Shown: positions 34,393 to 42,482 of the stretch, piece after piece | How positions within the stretch are numbered: position 1 is the first letter of the stretch | Layout of the letters: each line of letters begins with the position of its first letter | DNA from: Streptomyces mangrovi | Lineage (GTDB): Bacteria; Actinomycetota; Actinomycetes; Streptomycetales; Streptomycetaceae | Direction: 5' to 3' | Assembly (NCBI RefSeq): GCF_900114215.1 | Contig: NZ_FOSG01000007.1 | Coordinates: 62,001 to 126,000, forward strand | DNA length: 64,000 nucleotides | Made by a program: the position numbers and the translations under genes | Notes under the pieces: generated by a model | Told to the model about the DNA's origin: nothing | What the model saw: the letters and a program-made list of their open reading frames with translations, nothing else | Databases searched by the model: none

Positions 34393-35405
34393 ACGCGGTG
34401 AACGGCCCGGGAGGGGACGCCGCGGACGCCCGGCCAAAGATCCCCGTGAACGGTTCCGCGGGCGCCCCCCACCGGCCCCGGCTGCTGGTGCTGCGCGCGC
34501 TGGGTCTGGGCGACCTGCTGGCCGGGGTGCCCGCGCTGCGGGCGCTGCGCCGGGCCTTCCCCGGCCACGAGACCGTACTCGCCACGCCGGCGGAGCTGGC
34601 CCCCCTCGTCCGCGCGAGCGGCGCGGTGGACACCCTGCTGCCCGCCTCGGCGCCGGGCCGCGCCGTACCCCGGATCACCGGCTGGCACGGGCCGCCGCCC
34701 CAGGTCGCCGTCGATCTGCACGGCAGAGGGCCGGAGAGCATGCGGGCGTTGGCGGCGCTGAGCCCCGGCCGTCTGCTGGCCTTCGCCTCCGGCGACGGCC
34801 CGCGGTGGTACGCCGGGGAGCACGAACGCGACCGCTGGTGCCGCCTGCTGGCCTGGTACGGCATCCCGGCCGACCCCGCCGACCTCCGTCTGCCGCCGCC
34901 CGCCGCGGCCTGTCCCGCGCCGGGTGCGGTGCTGCTCCACCCCGGCGCGGGCTCCCCGGCCCGCCGCTGGCCCGTCGAGCGGTATGCGGAGGTGGCGGCC
35001 GAACTGCGGCGTGCCGGGCGCCGGGTGGTGGTCACCGGCGGCGCCCACGAGTACGACCTGCTGGCGCGGCTGGCCGAGTCGGCCGGCCTGCCCGACGCCG
35101 ACGTCCACGGCGAGCCGCCGCTGGAGCGGCTGTCGGCGCTGGTCGCGGGCGCCTCGGCCGTGGTGAGCGGCGACACCGGTGTGGCCCATCTGGCGGTGGC
35201 CCACAAAACCGCGTCGGTGACCCTGTTCGGGCCGGTGCCGCCCGCGCTGTGGGGCCCGCCGCCGCTGGAGCGCCACCGGGTGCTGTGGAACCCGGGCCCG
35301 CCCGGAGACCCCCACGGCCGCCGCCCCGATCCCCTGCTGCTGCGCATCCGGCCGGAGGAGGTACTGGAGGCGCTGTCCCTGCTGCCGGAGGTGCCCGCCA
35401 CTTGA
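34389..35405 (+). CDS. Family 9 (heptosyltransferase-like) glycosyltransferase
   Basis: 338 residues. LLVLRALGLGDLLAGVPALRALRRAFP (~32-58) is the GT9 N-terminal GDLL motif. VLLHPGAGSPARRWPVERYAEVA (~179-201) and VVSGDTGVAHLAVAHKTASVTLFGPV (~257-282) form the ADP-heptose-binding region with the conserved Asp-Thr-x-x-x-His. It is the second GT9 of the operon, in keeping with a chain containing at least two heptoses or related sugars. GTG start overlapping the hldE stop (GTGA); stop overlaps the next TTG. Confidence 0.88.
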   Translation: MNAVNGPGGDAADARPKIPVNGSAGAPHRPRLLVLRALGLGDLLAGVPALRALRRAFPGHETVLATPAELAPLVRASGAVDTLLPASAPGRAVPRITGWHGPPPQVAVDLHGRGPESMRALAALSPGRLLAFASGDGPRWYAGEHERDRWCRLLAWYGIPADPADLRLPPPAAACPAPGAVLLHPGAGSPARRWPVERYAEVAAELRRAGRRVVVTGGAHEYDLLARLAESAGLPDADVHGEPPLERLSALVAGASAVVSGDTGVAHLAVAHKTASVTLFGPVPPALWGPPPLERHRVLWNPGPPGDPHGRRPDPLLLRIRPEEVLEALSLLPEVPAT

Positions 35406-36274
35406 ACGGCTCGCCGATCGGCGTGGTCATCGCCACCCGCGACCGCGCCGACAGCCTCGCGCGCACGCTGCGCGCGCTGACGTCACTGCCCGAGCGCCCG
35501 CCGGTGCTGGTGGTCGACAACGCCTCGACCGACCACACCCGCACCATGGTCACGGCCCTCTTTCCCCAGGTGGCGCTGTTGCCGCTGCCCGAGAACCGCG
35601 GGGCGGTCGCCCGCAACCTGGGCGTAGCGGCGATTCGGACGCCGTACGTGGCCTTCAGCGACGACGACTCCTGGTGGGAGCCCGGAGCGCTGGCCGGGGC
35701 CGTCTCGCTGCTGGACGCCCATCCGCGGCTGGGGCTGATCGCCGCCCGCACCCTGGTGGGCCCCGGGGAGGACCCCGACCCCCTGAACGACCTGCTGGCC
35801 GGCTCCCCGCTGGGCACGGCCCGGGATCTGCCGGGCCCGCAGGTGCTGGGTTTCCTGGGGTGCGCCTCGGTGGTGCGGCGGTCGGCGTTCCTGGACGCCG
35901 GAGGTTTCCATCCGCTGCTGTTCTTCGGGGCCGAGGAGACCCTGCTCGCCTACGACCTGGCCGCCCGGGGGTGGGGGGTGGCGCACTGCCCCGAGATCGT
36001 CGCCCACCACCATCCGGACCCCTCGCCGCGCTCCGGGCGCGGCTCCCGGGTGCTGCGCAACGAACTGCTCACCACCTGGCTGCGCCGGCCGCTGCCGCTG
36101 GCCGCGCGCCGCACCGGGGCGCTGGCCGCGCGGGCCCGCCGCGATCCGGAGGCCCGCCATGCCCTGCTCGGCGCGCTGGCCCGGCTGCCGTCGGCGGTGC
36201 GCGCCCGCAGGCCCCTGCCGCCGTACACCGAGGAAGCCGTACGCCGTGTGGAAGGACAGCTCCGTGGCCCCTGA
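35402..36274 (+). CDS. Family 2 glycosyltransferase, first tandem copy
   Basis: 290 residues. GVVIATRDRADSLARTLRAL, VVDNASTDHT, ENRGAVARNLG, and AFSDDDSWWEPGALAGA (DDD metal/donor site, ~80-95). FGAEETLLAYDLAARGWGVAHCPEIVAHHHPD is the catalytic-base and acceptor side. No membrane segment. The start is TTG at 35402 in a TTGA overlap, the only start that keeps the N-terminal strand. Closely similar to the next gene, pointing to a tandem duplication. Confidence 0.85.
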   Translation: MNGSPIGVVIATRDRADSLARTLRALTSLPERPPVLVVDNASTDHTRTMVTALFPQVALLPLPENRGAVARNLGVAAIRTPYVAFSDDDSWWEPGALAGAVSLLDAHPRLGLIAARTLVGPGEDPDPLNDLLAGSPLGTARDLPGPQVLGFLGCASVVRRSAFLDAGGFHPLLFFGAEETLLAYDLAARGWGVAHCPEIVAHHHPDPSPRSGRGSRVLRNELLTTWLRRPLPLAARRTGALAARARRDPEARHALLGALARLPSAVRARRPLPPYTEEAVRRVEGQLRGP

Positions 36275-37199
36275 GCACTCCGGAACCGCCGGAGCCAGCG
36301 GGAAGACCGGCTCCCGGGTCTCGGTCGTGGTGATCACCCACAACCGCCGCGAGGAACTGCTGCGCACCCTGGGCCGACTGGCCGAACTGCCCGAGCACCC
36401 GCCGGTGTTCGTCGTCGACAACGCCTCGCGGGACGGCACCGCCGAGACCGTCGTGCGCGTGCATCCGTGGGTGCGGCTGCTGCGGGCGGAGCGGAATCTG
36501 GGGGCGGTGGGGCGCAATGTCGCGGTCGAGCGCGTGACCACGCCGTACGTGGCCTTCTGCGACGACGACTCATGGTGGGAGCCCGGAGCGCTGGCCGGGG
36601 CCGCCGAGCTGCTCGACGCCCGCCCTCGCCTGGCGGCGGTCACCGCGCGCATCGTGGTGGAGCCCGGTGGCGCCGAGGACCCGGTCGTCGCCGAGCTGCG
36701 CGACTCGCCCGTCCCCGGCCCCGAGTGGCTGCCCGGTCCGGCCCTGGGCTCGTTCCTGGCCGCGGCCACGGTGCTGCGCACCGACGCCTTCCGGGAGGCG
36801 GGCGGTTTCTCGCCCCGGCTGTGGCTGGGCGGCGAGGAGGAACTGCTGGCCACCGATCTGATGGTGCGCGGCTGGTGGCTGGCCTACGCCGGGGAGCTGA
36901 CGGTCCACCACGCGCCCTCGGCGGCGCGGGACGCGACCGCGCGCCGGGAGGACGGGCTGCGCAACACGCTGTGGTTCGGCTGGCTGCGCCGCCCGCTGCC
37001 CGCGGCGCTGCGCCGCACCTGGCGTCTGGCGCGCACGGTGCCGCGCGACGCGGCGTCGGCGCGGGCCTTCGGCCGGGCGCTGGCCGGACTGCCGTGGGTG
37101 CTGCGCGAGCGCCGGGCGGTGCCGCGGGAGGTCGAGGAGCGGCTGCGGCTGCTGGAGGAGGAGCAGCGCCGCTCCGCCGCCCGCCGCTACGTCGGCTGA
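36264..37199 (+). CDS. Family 2 glycosyltransferase, second tandem copy
   Basis: 311 residues. VSVVVITHNRREELLRTLGRL, VVDNASRDGT, ERNLGAVGRNVA, and AFCDDDSWWEPGALAGAAELLDARPRL. These blocks are near-identical in order and spacing to the preceding gene. LGGEEELLATDLMVRGWWLAYAGE is the acceptor side. I chose GTG 36264, with GGAAGGA ~8 bases upstream; GTG 36246 is an alternative. Last gene of the heptose-glycan operon; a short gap and the convergent ChaB gene follow. Confidence 0.84.
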   Translation: MAPEHSGTAGASGKTGSRVSVVVITHNRREELLRTLGRLAELPEHPPVFVVDNASRDGTAETVVRVHPWVRLLRAERNLGAVGRNVAVERVTTPYVAFCDDDSWWEPGALAGAAELLDARPRLAAVTARIVVEPGGAEDPVVAELRDSPVPGPEWLPGPALGSFLAAATVLRTDAFREAGGFSPRLWLGGEEELLATDLMVRGWWLAYAGELTVHHAPSAARDATARREDGLRNTLWFGWLRRPLPAALRRTWRLARTVPRDAASARAFGRALAGLPWVLRERRAVPREVEERLRLLEEEQRRSAARRYVG

Positions 37200-37230
37200 G
37201 ACGGGCGGCGGCGCTCCCAGCGGCGCGGCG

Positions 37231-37632
37231 CTAGGAACGTGCCTCGCTGGTCTTCGAGCGGTTGGCCTTGCGGATGGCCCGCAGCAGCTCGTCCTTGTTC
37301 ATCCGGGAGCGTCCACCTATGTCCAGTCGCTGTGCGATGGAGTACAGGTGCTCCTTGCTGGCGTTCTCGTCGACGCCCTCGCCGCTGCGTCCGCCCCTGC
37401 CGCGCGGGCGGGCGGCCCGCTCGTCGGAGGGCCCCTTGCGGCCGCCCTCCTTGCGCTCCCAGTGGTCGCCCACCTTCTCGAACTTGTGCTTCAGGGCGCT
37501 GTAGGCGGTCTGGTGCGCGCGCCGGCCCTCTCCGTACTCCTCCACGGCGGAGTCGTGGGCCTTGATCCAGGTGCGCTGTGCCTCCTGGGGGGAGCGCTCC
37601 AGGGTCGACGGAAGCTCCTTCCGTGCGGGCAC
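37231..37632 (-). CDS. ChaB-family protein with C-terminal Rho-N/SAP-like motif
   Basis: 133 residues. The N-terminal part (~5-70) is ChaB-like: ELPSTLERSPQEAQRTWIKAHDSA ... ALKHKFEKVGDHWERKEG. The C-terminal ~40 residues, ASKEHLYSIAQRLDIGGRSRMNKDELLRAIRKAN, resemble the Rho N-terminal/SAP helix-extended-loop-helix that binds nucleic acid. Highly basic in between. ChaB was first linked to cation transport regulation in E. coli, but the actinobacterial proteins are unstudied. GTG 37632 follows GGAGGTGAGG. Confidence 0.78.
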   Translation of the reverse strand: MPARKELPSTLERSPQEAQRTWIKAHDSAVEEYGEGRRAHQTAYSALKHKFEKVGDHWERKEGGRKGPSDERAARPRGRGGRSGEGVDENASKEHLYSIAQRLDIGGRSRMNKDELLRAIRKANRSKTSEARS

Positions 37633-37807
37633 GTTCCTCACCTCCGATCGGTCGGGTCCGTTACGGGTTCCCGGCCGACGGTCACGGAAACGGCAGGTGT
37701 CGATGCGCACCGGCAGGGTCACCCGCATCCGAGGGGCCCCGGCCGGCCCCCTTGCGAGATCCCGACCGGACGCACCGGACGCCCGGACGCAGAGAGGAGT
37801 GCCGACC

Positions 37808-38239
37808 ATGCGGTACGAGGAGCTCACCGGCCAGGTGCAGGCGCACGCGGACCTGCCGGACCGGCAGACGGCCGAGCGGGCCCTGCGGGCCACGCTGGAG
37901 ACGCTGGCGGAGCGGATACCGGACGGCGTGGCCGATCATCTGGCCGCCCAGCTGCCCGGCGAGGCGGCGGAGTCGCTGCGCCGGGTGGTGGCCGGGCACG
38001 AGACCTCGCCGCAGCGGCGGGCCGACGCCCGCACCCACGGCGAGCCGTTCGACCTGATCACCTTCGCCGGGCGGGTGGCCTGGCGGTCCCGCGCGACGGA
38101 GGACACCGCGGTGCGGGAGGCCACGGCGGTGCTGGAGGTGCTGGACGCGGCGGTCTCGCCCGAGCTGATGCTCAAGGTGGGCCACGTTCTGCCGCCGGAC
38201 ATCCGCGAACTGCTGCCGTCCACCCGCGCCGGGGAGTGA
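37808..38239 (+). CDS. DUF2267 protein
   Basis: 143 residues, all helical. MRYEELTGQVQAHADLPDRQTAERALRATLETLAERI, then GVADHLAAQLPGE and a C-terminal repeat of the same helical pattern (FAGRVAWRSRATEDTAVREATAVLEVL). This internal duplication is characteristic of DUF2267 proteins. Function unknown; often found with general-stress genes. Divergent from the ChaB gene. Followed by a strong palindromic terminator. Confidence 0.8.
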   Translation: MRYEELTGQVQAHADLPDRQTAERALRATLETLAERIPDGVADHLAAQLPGEAAESLRRVVAGHETSPQRRADARTHGEPFDLITFAGRVAWRSRATEDTAVREATAVLEVLDAAVSPELMLKVGHVLPPDIRELLPSTRAGE

Positions 38240-38244
38240 CGGCC

Positions 38245-38292
38245 CCTGTCCGTGTCCGGCCGCCCTCCGGAGGGCGGCCGGACACGGACAGG
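38245..38292. terminator. 48-bp perfect palindrome, strong bidirectional terminator
   Basis: 24-base arms (38245-38268 and 38269-38292) with no unpaired loop base; a real hairpin would open 3-4 central bases. It starts 6 bases after the DUF2267 stop and precedes the convergent DUF8129-like gene. Confidence 0.8.
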
Positions 38293-38304
38293 ACGGGCCC
38301 GGAC

Positions 38305-38345
38305 GGCACTGGCACTGGCACTGGCACTGGCACTGGCACTGGCAC
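38305..38345. repeat. Hexanucleotide microsatellite (GGCACT)n
   Basis: Six perfect GGCACT units followed by GGCAC. It lies between two strong hairpins and in no gene. The number of units could vary between strains. Confidence 0.9.
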
Positions 38346-38366
38346 CGACGGTACGGGCACGGACAG

Positions 38367-38400
38367 GGCCCCCGGGAGCGGGGACATGCTCCCGGGGGCC
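38367..38400. terminator. Second terminator hairpin
   Basis: 13-bp perfect stem (GGCCCCCGGGAGC at 38367-38379 with 38388-38400) and an 8-base loop, 18 bases beyond the stop of the minus-strand gene at 38419. Confidence 0.7.
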
Positions 38401-38418
38401 TCGCCTGCGGGGCGGCCT

Positions 38419-38769
38419 CTACCGGAAGCGGTTGCCCACCGGCTTGGCGCGCTGGTCGGGGGTGCCGTGCGGGGGCGGGTTGTACGGCTCCGGCGAGGTC
38501 GCCGGGCTGACGGGGGATCCGCCGGGCTCGCCCTGCGGCCCCGAGGGCGGCTCGGCGCCGCCCGGGGAGCGCGGGCTGCCCTCCTCCAGCTGGTGCGCAC
38601 GGGCCGTCAGCAGCGCGATCACATGGGTTCGGCCGGCGTGTTCGCGCTCGTAGTGGAGCAGCCGCTCCAGGTCGTCGTGCGACAGGGCCCGGATCCGGTG
38701 CTCCAGCTCGCCCGCGGAGAGGTGATCGTAGTCGGGGAACGGGAGTTCGTCGTGATCGGTGGTACTCAT
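38419..38769 (-). CDS. DUF8129-like small protein
   Basis: 116 residues. The first ~60 form a helical domain, LPFPDYDHLSAGELEHRIRALSHDDLERLLHYEREHAGRTHVIALLTARAHQLEEG, seen in many actinobacterial small proteins (a DUF8129-like domain; the name is from memory). The rest is a Pro/Gly/Ser-rich disordered tail. A GGGTAC on the minus strand (38870-38865) lies ~96 bases upstream, but its -35 is poorly spaced. Function unknown. Confidence 0.65.
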   Translation of the reverse strand: MSTTDHDELPFPDYDHLSAGELEHRIRALSHDDLERLLHYEREHAGRTHVIALLTARAHQLEEGSPRSPGGAEPPSGPQGEPGGSPVSPATSPEPYNPPPHGTPDQRAKPVGNRFR

Positions 38770-38962
38770 CCACTCCGGGTGTCCGGTCCGGGGGTCGCGA
38801 AAACCCGGTGGCCGCCACGATTATCCCGACGGAGGAACCGGGGCAAGCTATACGTAGCGGCCCGGTACCCGAACGTCGGCATTCCGGATCCGTGTACCTG
38901 TCAGCCTGGGATCAGTAGCCTCAGGAGTCCCTGTCATATTCACCGACCGGTTGGAGAGTTTG

Positions 38963-39778
38963 ATGGAGCGTCCCGCCTGGGCTCCACAGGACATAGACCT
39001 GTCCGTGCCGAGCGTTTCCCGCATCTACGACTACTACCTGGGCGGGTCGCACAACTTCGAGGCCGACCGGGAAGCCGCCCGGCGGGCCATCGAGGTGTTC
39101 CCGGGGCTGCCGAAGATCATGCAGGCCAACCGCGCGTTCATGCGCCGGGCCGTCCGCTTCGCCGCGCGGCAGGGCGTCACCCAGTTCCTCGACGTCGGCT
39201 CGGGCATCCCGACCTTCGGCAACGTCCACGAGGTCGCGCAGGCCGCCACGCCCGAGGCGAGGGTGGTCTACGTCGACAACGACCCCGTCGCCGTCGCCCA
39301 CAGCCGGGCCGTGCTGGAGGGCCGGGAGGAGCGCACCGGTGTCGCCGCCGCCGACTTCCGCAAGCCCGAGGACATCCTCGGCAGCCCTCAGGTCGGGCGC
39401 CTGCTCGACCTGGAGCGCCCGGTGGCCCTGCTGCTGGTGGCGCTGCTGCACTTCCTGGAGGACGGCGACGACCCGTGGGCGAAGGTCGCCGAACTGCGCG
39501 ACGCGCTCGCCCCCGGCAGCCTGCTGGTCCTCACCCACGCCTCGGTCGAGGGCGGCCCGCGCAGGCCCGAGCAGGGGGACGAGGTGGAGGGCGTCTACCG
39601 CAACATCGGCTCGCCGCTGATCATGCGCTCGCGCTCCGAGGTGGAACGCTTCTTCGACGGCTTCGAGATGGTCGAGCCCGGTCTGGTGTCCATGCCGAAC
39701 TGGCGCCCGGACGGACCGGTGGACCAGGAGGACCCCGTGATCTTCACCGGCTTCGGTGGAGTGGGACGCAAGGCGTGA
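38963..39778 (+). CDS. SAM-dependent methyltransferase (DUF574/Methyltransf_19)
   Basis: 271 residues. The opening WAPQDIDLSVPSVSRIYDYYLGGSHNFEADREAA is diagnostic of this actinobacterial family. QFLDVGSGIPTFGNVHEVAQ (~73-92) is the SAM-binding motif and VVYVDNDPVAVAHSRAVL the acidic adenosine-binding strand. Family members are expanded in streptomycetes and their substrates are mostly unknown. ATG 38963 has TTGGAGAG upstream. The stop overlaps the GTG of the c-di-GMP enzyme (GTGA), so the two are co-translated. Confidence 0.88.
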   Translation: MERPAWAPQDIDLSVPSVSRIYDYYLGGSHNFEADREAARRAIEVFPGLPKIMQANRAFMRRAVRFAARQGVTQFLDVGSGIPTFGNVHEVAQAATPEARVVYVDNDPVAVAHSRAVLEGREERTGVAAADFRKPEDILGSPQVGRLLDLERPVALLLVALLHFLEDGDDPWAKVAELRDALAPGSLLVLTHASVEGGPRRPEQGDEVEGVYRNIGSPLIMRSRSEVERFFDGFEMVEPGLVSMPNWRPDGPVDQEDPVIFTGFGGVGRKA

Positions 39779-41970
39779 GCCCCACTCCACGGGGGCCCGC
39801 CGCCTCCGGCCGCCCCCTCGCGCCGGAGGCCCCCGGCGACCCTCACGACGGATACCGCCGCTTCGCCCGGATCTGGAGCCGCGCGGTCTACCCCACCACG
39901 GCCACCTCGATGACCCGCACCGAGTTCGAGGACTACCTCCTCCCCCTGGCGCGGACCCTCGGCGAGGCGCTGCACGCCCGCCCCTTCGACCCCTCGCCGG
40001 GGCGCGAGGTGGGGGCGGCCCTCGTCGAGGCGCACTGCACCTCGCCCGAGGCCCTGCCGCAGGTGCTCGGCGTGGTGGACGCCTACCTGCTGCTGTACTG
40101 CAGCGACCCGGCGGTGCTGCCGACCGAGGACGGGCGGGCCCGCTGCGCCCGCCTCCAGCACGCCGTCTCGGCCGGGTTCGCCCGCGCGCTGCAGGAGCGC
40201 ACCCGCTTCGAGCAGGAGACGCTGGCCCGGTCCGCGCTCGCGGCGCGGGAGAGCGCCGAGAAGGCCCTCCACGAGAGCGAGACCCGCTTCCGCGCGGTCT
40301 TCGAGGGCGCCGCGGTCGGCATCGGGATCGCCGACATGGACGGGACCATCCTCGACATCAACAGCGCGCTCGCGAAGATGTTCGGCGGCTCGGAGCAGCA
40401 TGTGCGCAGCCGCCGCGTCTCCGACTGGGTCCACCCCGACGACGCCCCGGGCGTCTGGCGGGTCCACGAGGAGCTGGTGCGCGGCGAGCGCGACCACTAC
40501 CGCGTGGAGAAGCCGTACACGCGCAGCGACGGCACCGTGCTGTGGACCAACCTGACCGTCTCGCTGCTGCGCGGCCCCGACGGCGAGCCGCGCTACATGC
40601 TGGCGCTGATGGAGGACATCACCGAGCGGCGCCTGCTGAACCTGCGGCTGCGCTACGAGGCCACCCACGACGCGCTGACCGACCTGCCCAACCGCACCCT
40701 GTTCTTCGAGCGGCTGGAGCACGTCCTGTCCCCCGGCTCCGGCACCACCCGGATCGGCCTGTGCTACCTGGACCTGGACGGCTTCAAGACGGTCAACGAC
40801 AGCCTGGGCCACGCGGTCGGCGACCAGTTGCTGGTGAACGTGGCCGAGCGGCTGCAGAGCTGTGTGGCCTCGCCGCGCCACATGGTCGCGCGGATCGGCG
40901 GCGACGAGTTCGTGGCCCTGGTCAGCGACCCCGCCTCGCGCTCGGAGGTGACCGACCTGGCCCGGCGGGCGCTGGACGCGCTGTCCGGCCCGATCCCGCT
41001 GGCCGGCCGGGAGTTGCCGGTGCGCGCCAGCATCGGTGTGGTGGAGGGCCCGGTCGGGGAGCTGACTCCGGCGGAGGTGCTGCGCAGCGCCGACATCACC
41101 ATGTACCGGGCCAAGGCCGGGGGCGGCAACCGCTACGAGCTGGCCGACCCCGACTGCGACGCCCGCACCATCAGCCGCCACATGCTGACCACCCATCTGC
41201 CCGCGGCGCTGGAGGGCGAGGAGTTCTTCATCGAGTACCAGCCGCTGGTGCGGATGGAGGACGGCAGCGTGGAGGGCGCCGAGGCCCTGGTGCGCTGGGC
41301 GCATCCGCTCCACGGGGTGCTGGGCCCGGACCGCTTCATCCCGCTGGCCGAGCACACCGGGCTGATCGTGCCGCTGGGCCGCTGGGTGCTGGAGCAGGCG
41401 GTGCGGCAGGCGTGCGAGTGGCAGGTGCGCGGCATCGGCGGCACCCAGCCGCTGCGGGTGAACGTCAACCTCTCGCCGCGGCAGCTGCACCACCCGGAGC
41501 TGGTCTCCGAGACCGTGGCGGTGCTGGAGAACGCCGGGCTGGACCCGGCCTCGCTCTGCCTGGAGGTCACCGAGAGCGCCCTGATCCGCGCCGACGACGC
41601 GGAGCTGAAGCCTTTACGCCGACTCGCCGACCTGGGGGTGCGGATCGCCCTGGACGACTTCGGAACCGGCTACTCGAACCTGGCCAGTCTGCGCAGGCTG
41701 CCCGCGACCACCCTGAAGCTGGACCGCTCCTTCACCCGGGGCCTGCAGCAGGACCCGGCCGACCCGGTCGACCTCAAGGTCGTGGAGGGGATCGTCTCGC
41801 TGGCGCACGCCCTGGAGCTGGCCGTGACCGTCGAGGGCGTGGAGACCGCGGCCCAGGCCGACCAGTTGCGGAAGCTGGGCTGCGACTCCGCCCAGGGCTG
41901 GTACTACGCCCGCCCCGGCCCGCCCGAGCGCCTGTCGTCGCGGGCGCTGCCGCTGGCCGCCGGGCAGTGA
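39775..41970 (+). CDS. PAS-GGDEF-EAL c-di-GMP synthase/phosphodiesterase
   Basis: 731 residues. An N-terminal helical region (~20-165) precedes a PAS domain with PAC (~167-290, ending MLALMEDITERR). GGDEF domain (~300-455): THDALTDLPNRTLF, then an intact RIGGDEFVAL active site; the inhibitory RxxD site is not seen (SPRH occurs instead). EAL domain (~475-725): EALVRW, NVNLSP, LEVTES, ALDDFGTGYS, KLDRSF, VEGVET, and DSAQGW are all intact, so phosphodiesterase activity is likely. No membrane span. Codon 614 (41614) is TTA. In Streptomyces c-di-GMP holds BldD in its repressing form and so controls development. Confidence 0.93.
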   Translation: MSPTPRGPAASGRPLAPEAPGDPHDGYRRFARIWSRAVYPTTATSMTRTEFEDYLLPLARTLGEALHARPFDPSPGREVGAALVEAHCTSPEALPQVLGVVDAYLLLYCSDPAVLPTEDGRARCARLQHAVSAGFARALQERTRFEQETLARSALAARESAEKALHESETRFRAVFEGAAVGIGIADMDGTILDINSALAKMFGGSEQHVRSRRVSDWVHPDDAPGVWRVHEELVRGERDHYRVEKPYTRSDGTVLWTNLTVSLLRGPDGEPRYMLALMEDITERRLLNLRLRYEATHDALTDLPNRTLFFERLEHVLSPGSGTTRIGLCYLDLDGFKTVNDSLGHAVGDQLLVNVAERLQSCVASPRHMVARIGGDEFVALVSDPASRSEVTDLARRALDALSGPIPLAGRELPVRASIGVVEGPVGELTPAEVLRSADITMYRAKAGGGNRYELADPDCDARTISRHMLTTHLPAALEGEEFFIEYQPLVRMEDGSVEGAEALVRWAHPLHGVLGPDRFIPLAEHTGLIVPLGRWVLEQAVRQACEWQVRGIGGTQPLRVNVNLSPRQLHHPELVSETVAVLENAGLDPASLCLEVTESALIRADDAELKPLRRLADLGVRIALDDFGTGYSNLASLRRLPATTLKLDRSFTRGLQQDPADPVDLKVVEGIVSLAHALELAVTVEGVETAAQADQLRKLGCDSAQGWYYARPGPPERLSSRALPLAAGQ
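41614..41616 (+). other. TTA (bldA-dependent) leucine codon in the EAL domain
   Basis: In frame with GTG 39775 (1839 bases = 613 codons). It encodes the Leu of LKPLRRLADLG in the EAL domain. One of only two TTA codons noticed in coding sequence in this window. Confidence 0.9.
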
Positions 41971-41975
41971 GGGAC

Positions 41976-42005
41976 GGGCCGGGCGCACGGCACCGCGCCC
42001 GGCCC
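41976..42005. terminator. Terminator between convergent genes
   Basis: 11-bp stem (GGGCCGGGCGC at 41976-41986 with 41995-42005) and an 8-base loop, 6 bases after the c-di-GMP gene and just before the convergent DUF3140 gene end. Confidence 0.6.
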
Positions 42006-42019
42006 GGACCGCACCGCGG

Positions 42020-42364
42020 TCAGGACGCCCTGACGGGATCGTGTCCCAGCGACATCATCCGGTGGCGCCAGTCCGAGTCCCGTACCGCCTCGGCGACGCG
42101 CACCCGATCGCGTTCGGCGCCGACGGTGTCGACGACGTCGCGCATCGCCGCGACGTCGTCGTCGGTGAGGTCCGTGCGGCGCTTGCGCAGGATCGCCAGC
42201 ACCTGCCGTCCCCGCTCGGAGCCGGCCTGCTCGGGCAGCTCCTCGGTCCGCTCTCCGGCGACGCTCGTCCTGAGCCATGCCTCCAGTTCGTTCGACGTCA
42301 TGTTCACCACGGCGTGGAACTCGTCCCACAGAGCGTCCAGTTCCAGCTCGGAGATGTCGGCCAT
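42020..42364 (-). CDS. DUF3140 protein
   Basis: 114 residues. ELDALWDEFHAVVNMTSNELEAWLRT (~8-33) is the DUF3140 signature, followed by GRQVLAILRKRRTDLTDDDVAAMRDVVDTV. All helical and soluble, function unknown; related proteins are annotated as DNA-binding in some databases, which I cannot verify. ATG 42364 has GGGAGG 6 bases upstream. Confidence 0.8.
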   Translation of the reverse strand: MADISELELDALWDEFHAVVNMTSNELEAWLRTSVAGERTEELPEQAGSERGRQVLAILRKRRTDLTDDDVAAMRDVVDTVGAERDRVRVAEAVRDSDWRHRMMSLGHDPVRAS

Positions 42365-42386
42365 CGTCAACCTCCCGGTTCTCTCG

Positions 42387-42452
42387 CGCCGCGCGAGTGC
42401 CCGCACCCCGGCACCCGGAAACCCGGGCCGGTGCGCGGGCACTCGCGCGGCG
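42387..42452. terminator. Long stem-loop downstream of soxR
   Basis: 18-bp perfect arms (CGCCGCGCGAGTGCCCGC at 42387-42404 with 42435-42452); the 30-base loop can pair further. It lies ~31 bases after the soxR stop and upstream of the DUF3140 start, both on the minus strand. It probably ends soxR transcription. Confidence 0.65.
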
Positions 42453-42482
42453 GCCCCGGCGCCCGCGCACCGGCCGCTTCCC

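Noticed and set aside
30712..34437. A 1241-residue minus-strand open reading frame over the heptose operon
   Set aside because: It covers five well-supported genes on the plus strand and has no recognisable domain; composition matches a shadow frame.
38305..38345. CRISPR-like array
   Set aside because: The repeats are 6-base units without spacers, so this is a microsatellite.
38865..38890. Sigma-B-type promoter for the DUF8129-like gene
   Set aside because: GGGTAC is present on the minus strand, but the nearest GNNT is at 17 bases, outside the accepted 14-16 range.
37348..41970. A 1540-residue plus-strand frame that ends in the c-di-GMP enzyme
   Set aside because: Only the last part (from 39775) is real. 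The earlier part is antisense to the ChaB and DUF8129-like genes, out of frame with DUF2267, and lacks any domain.
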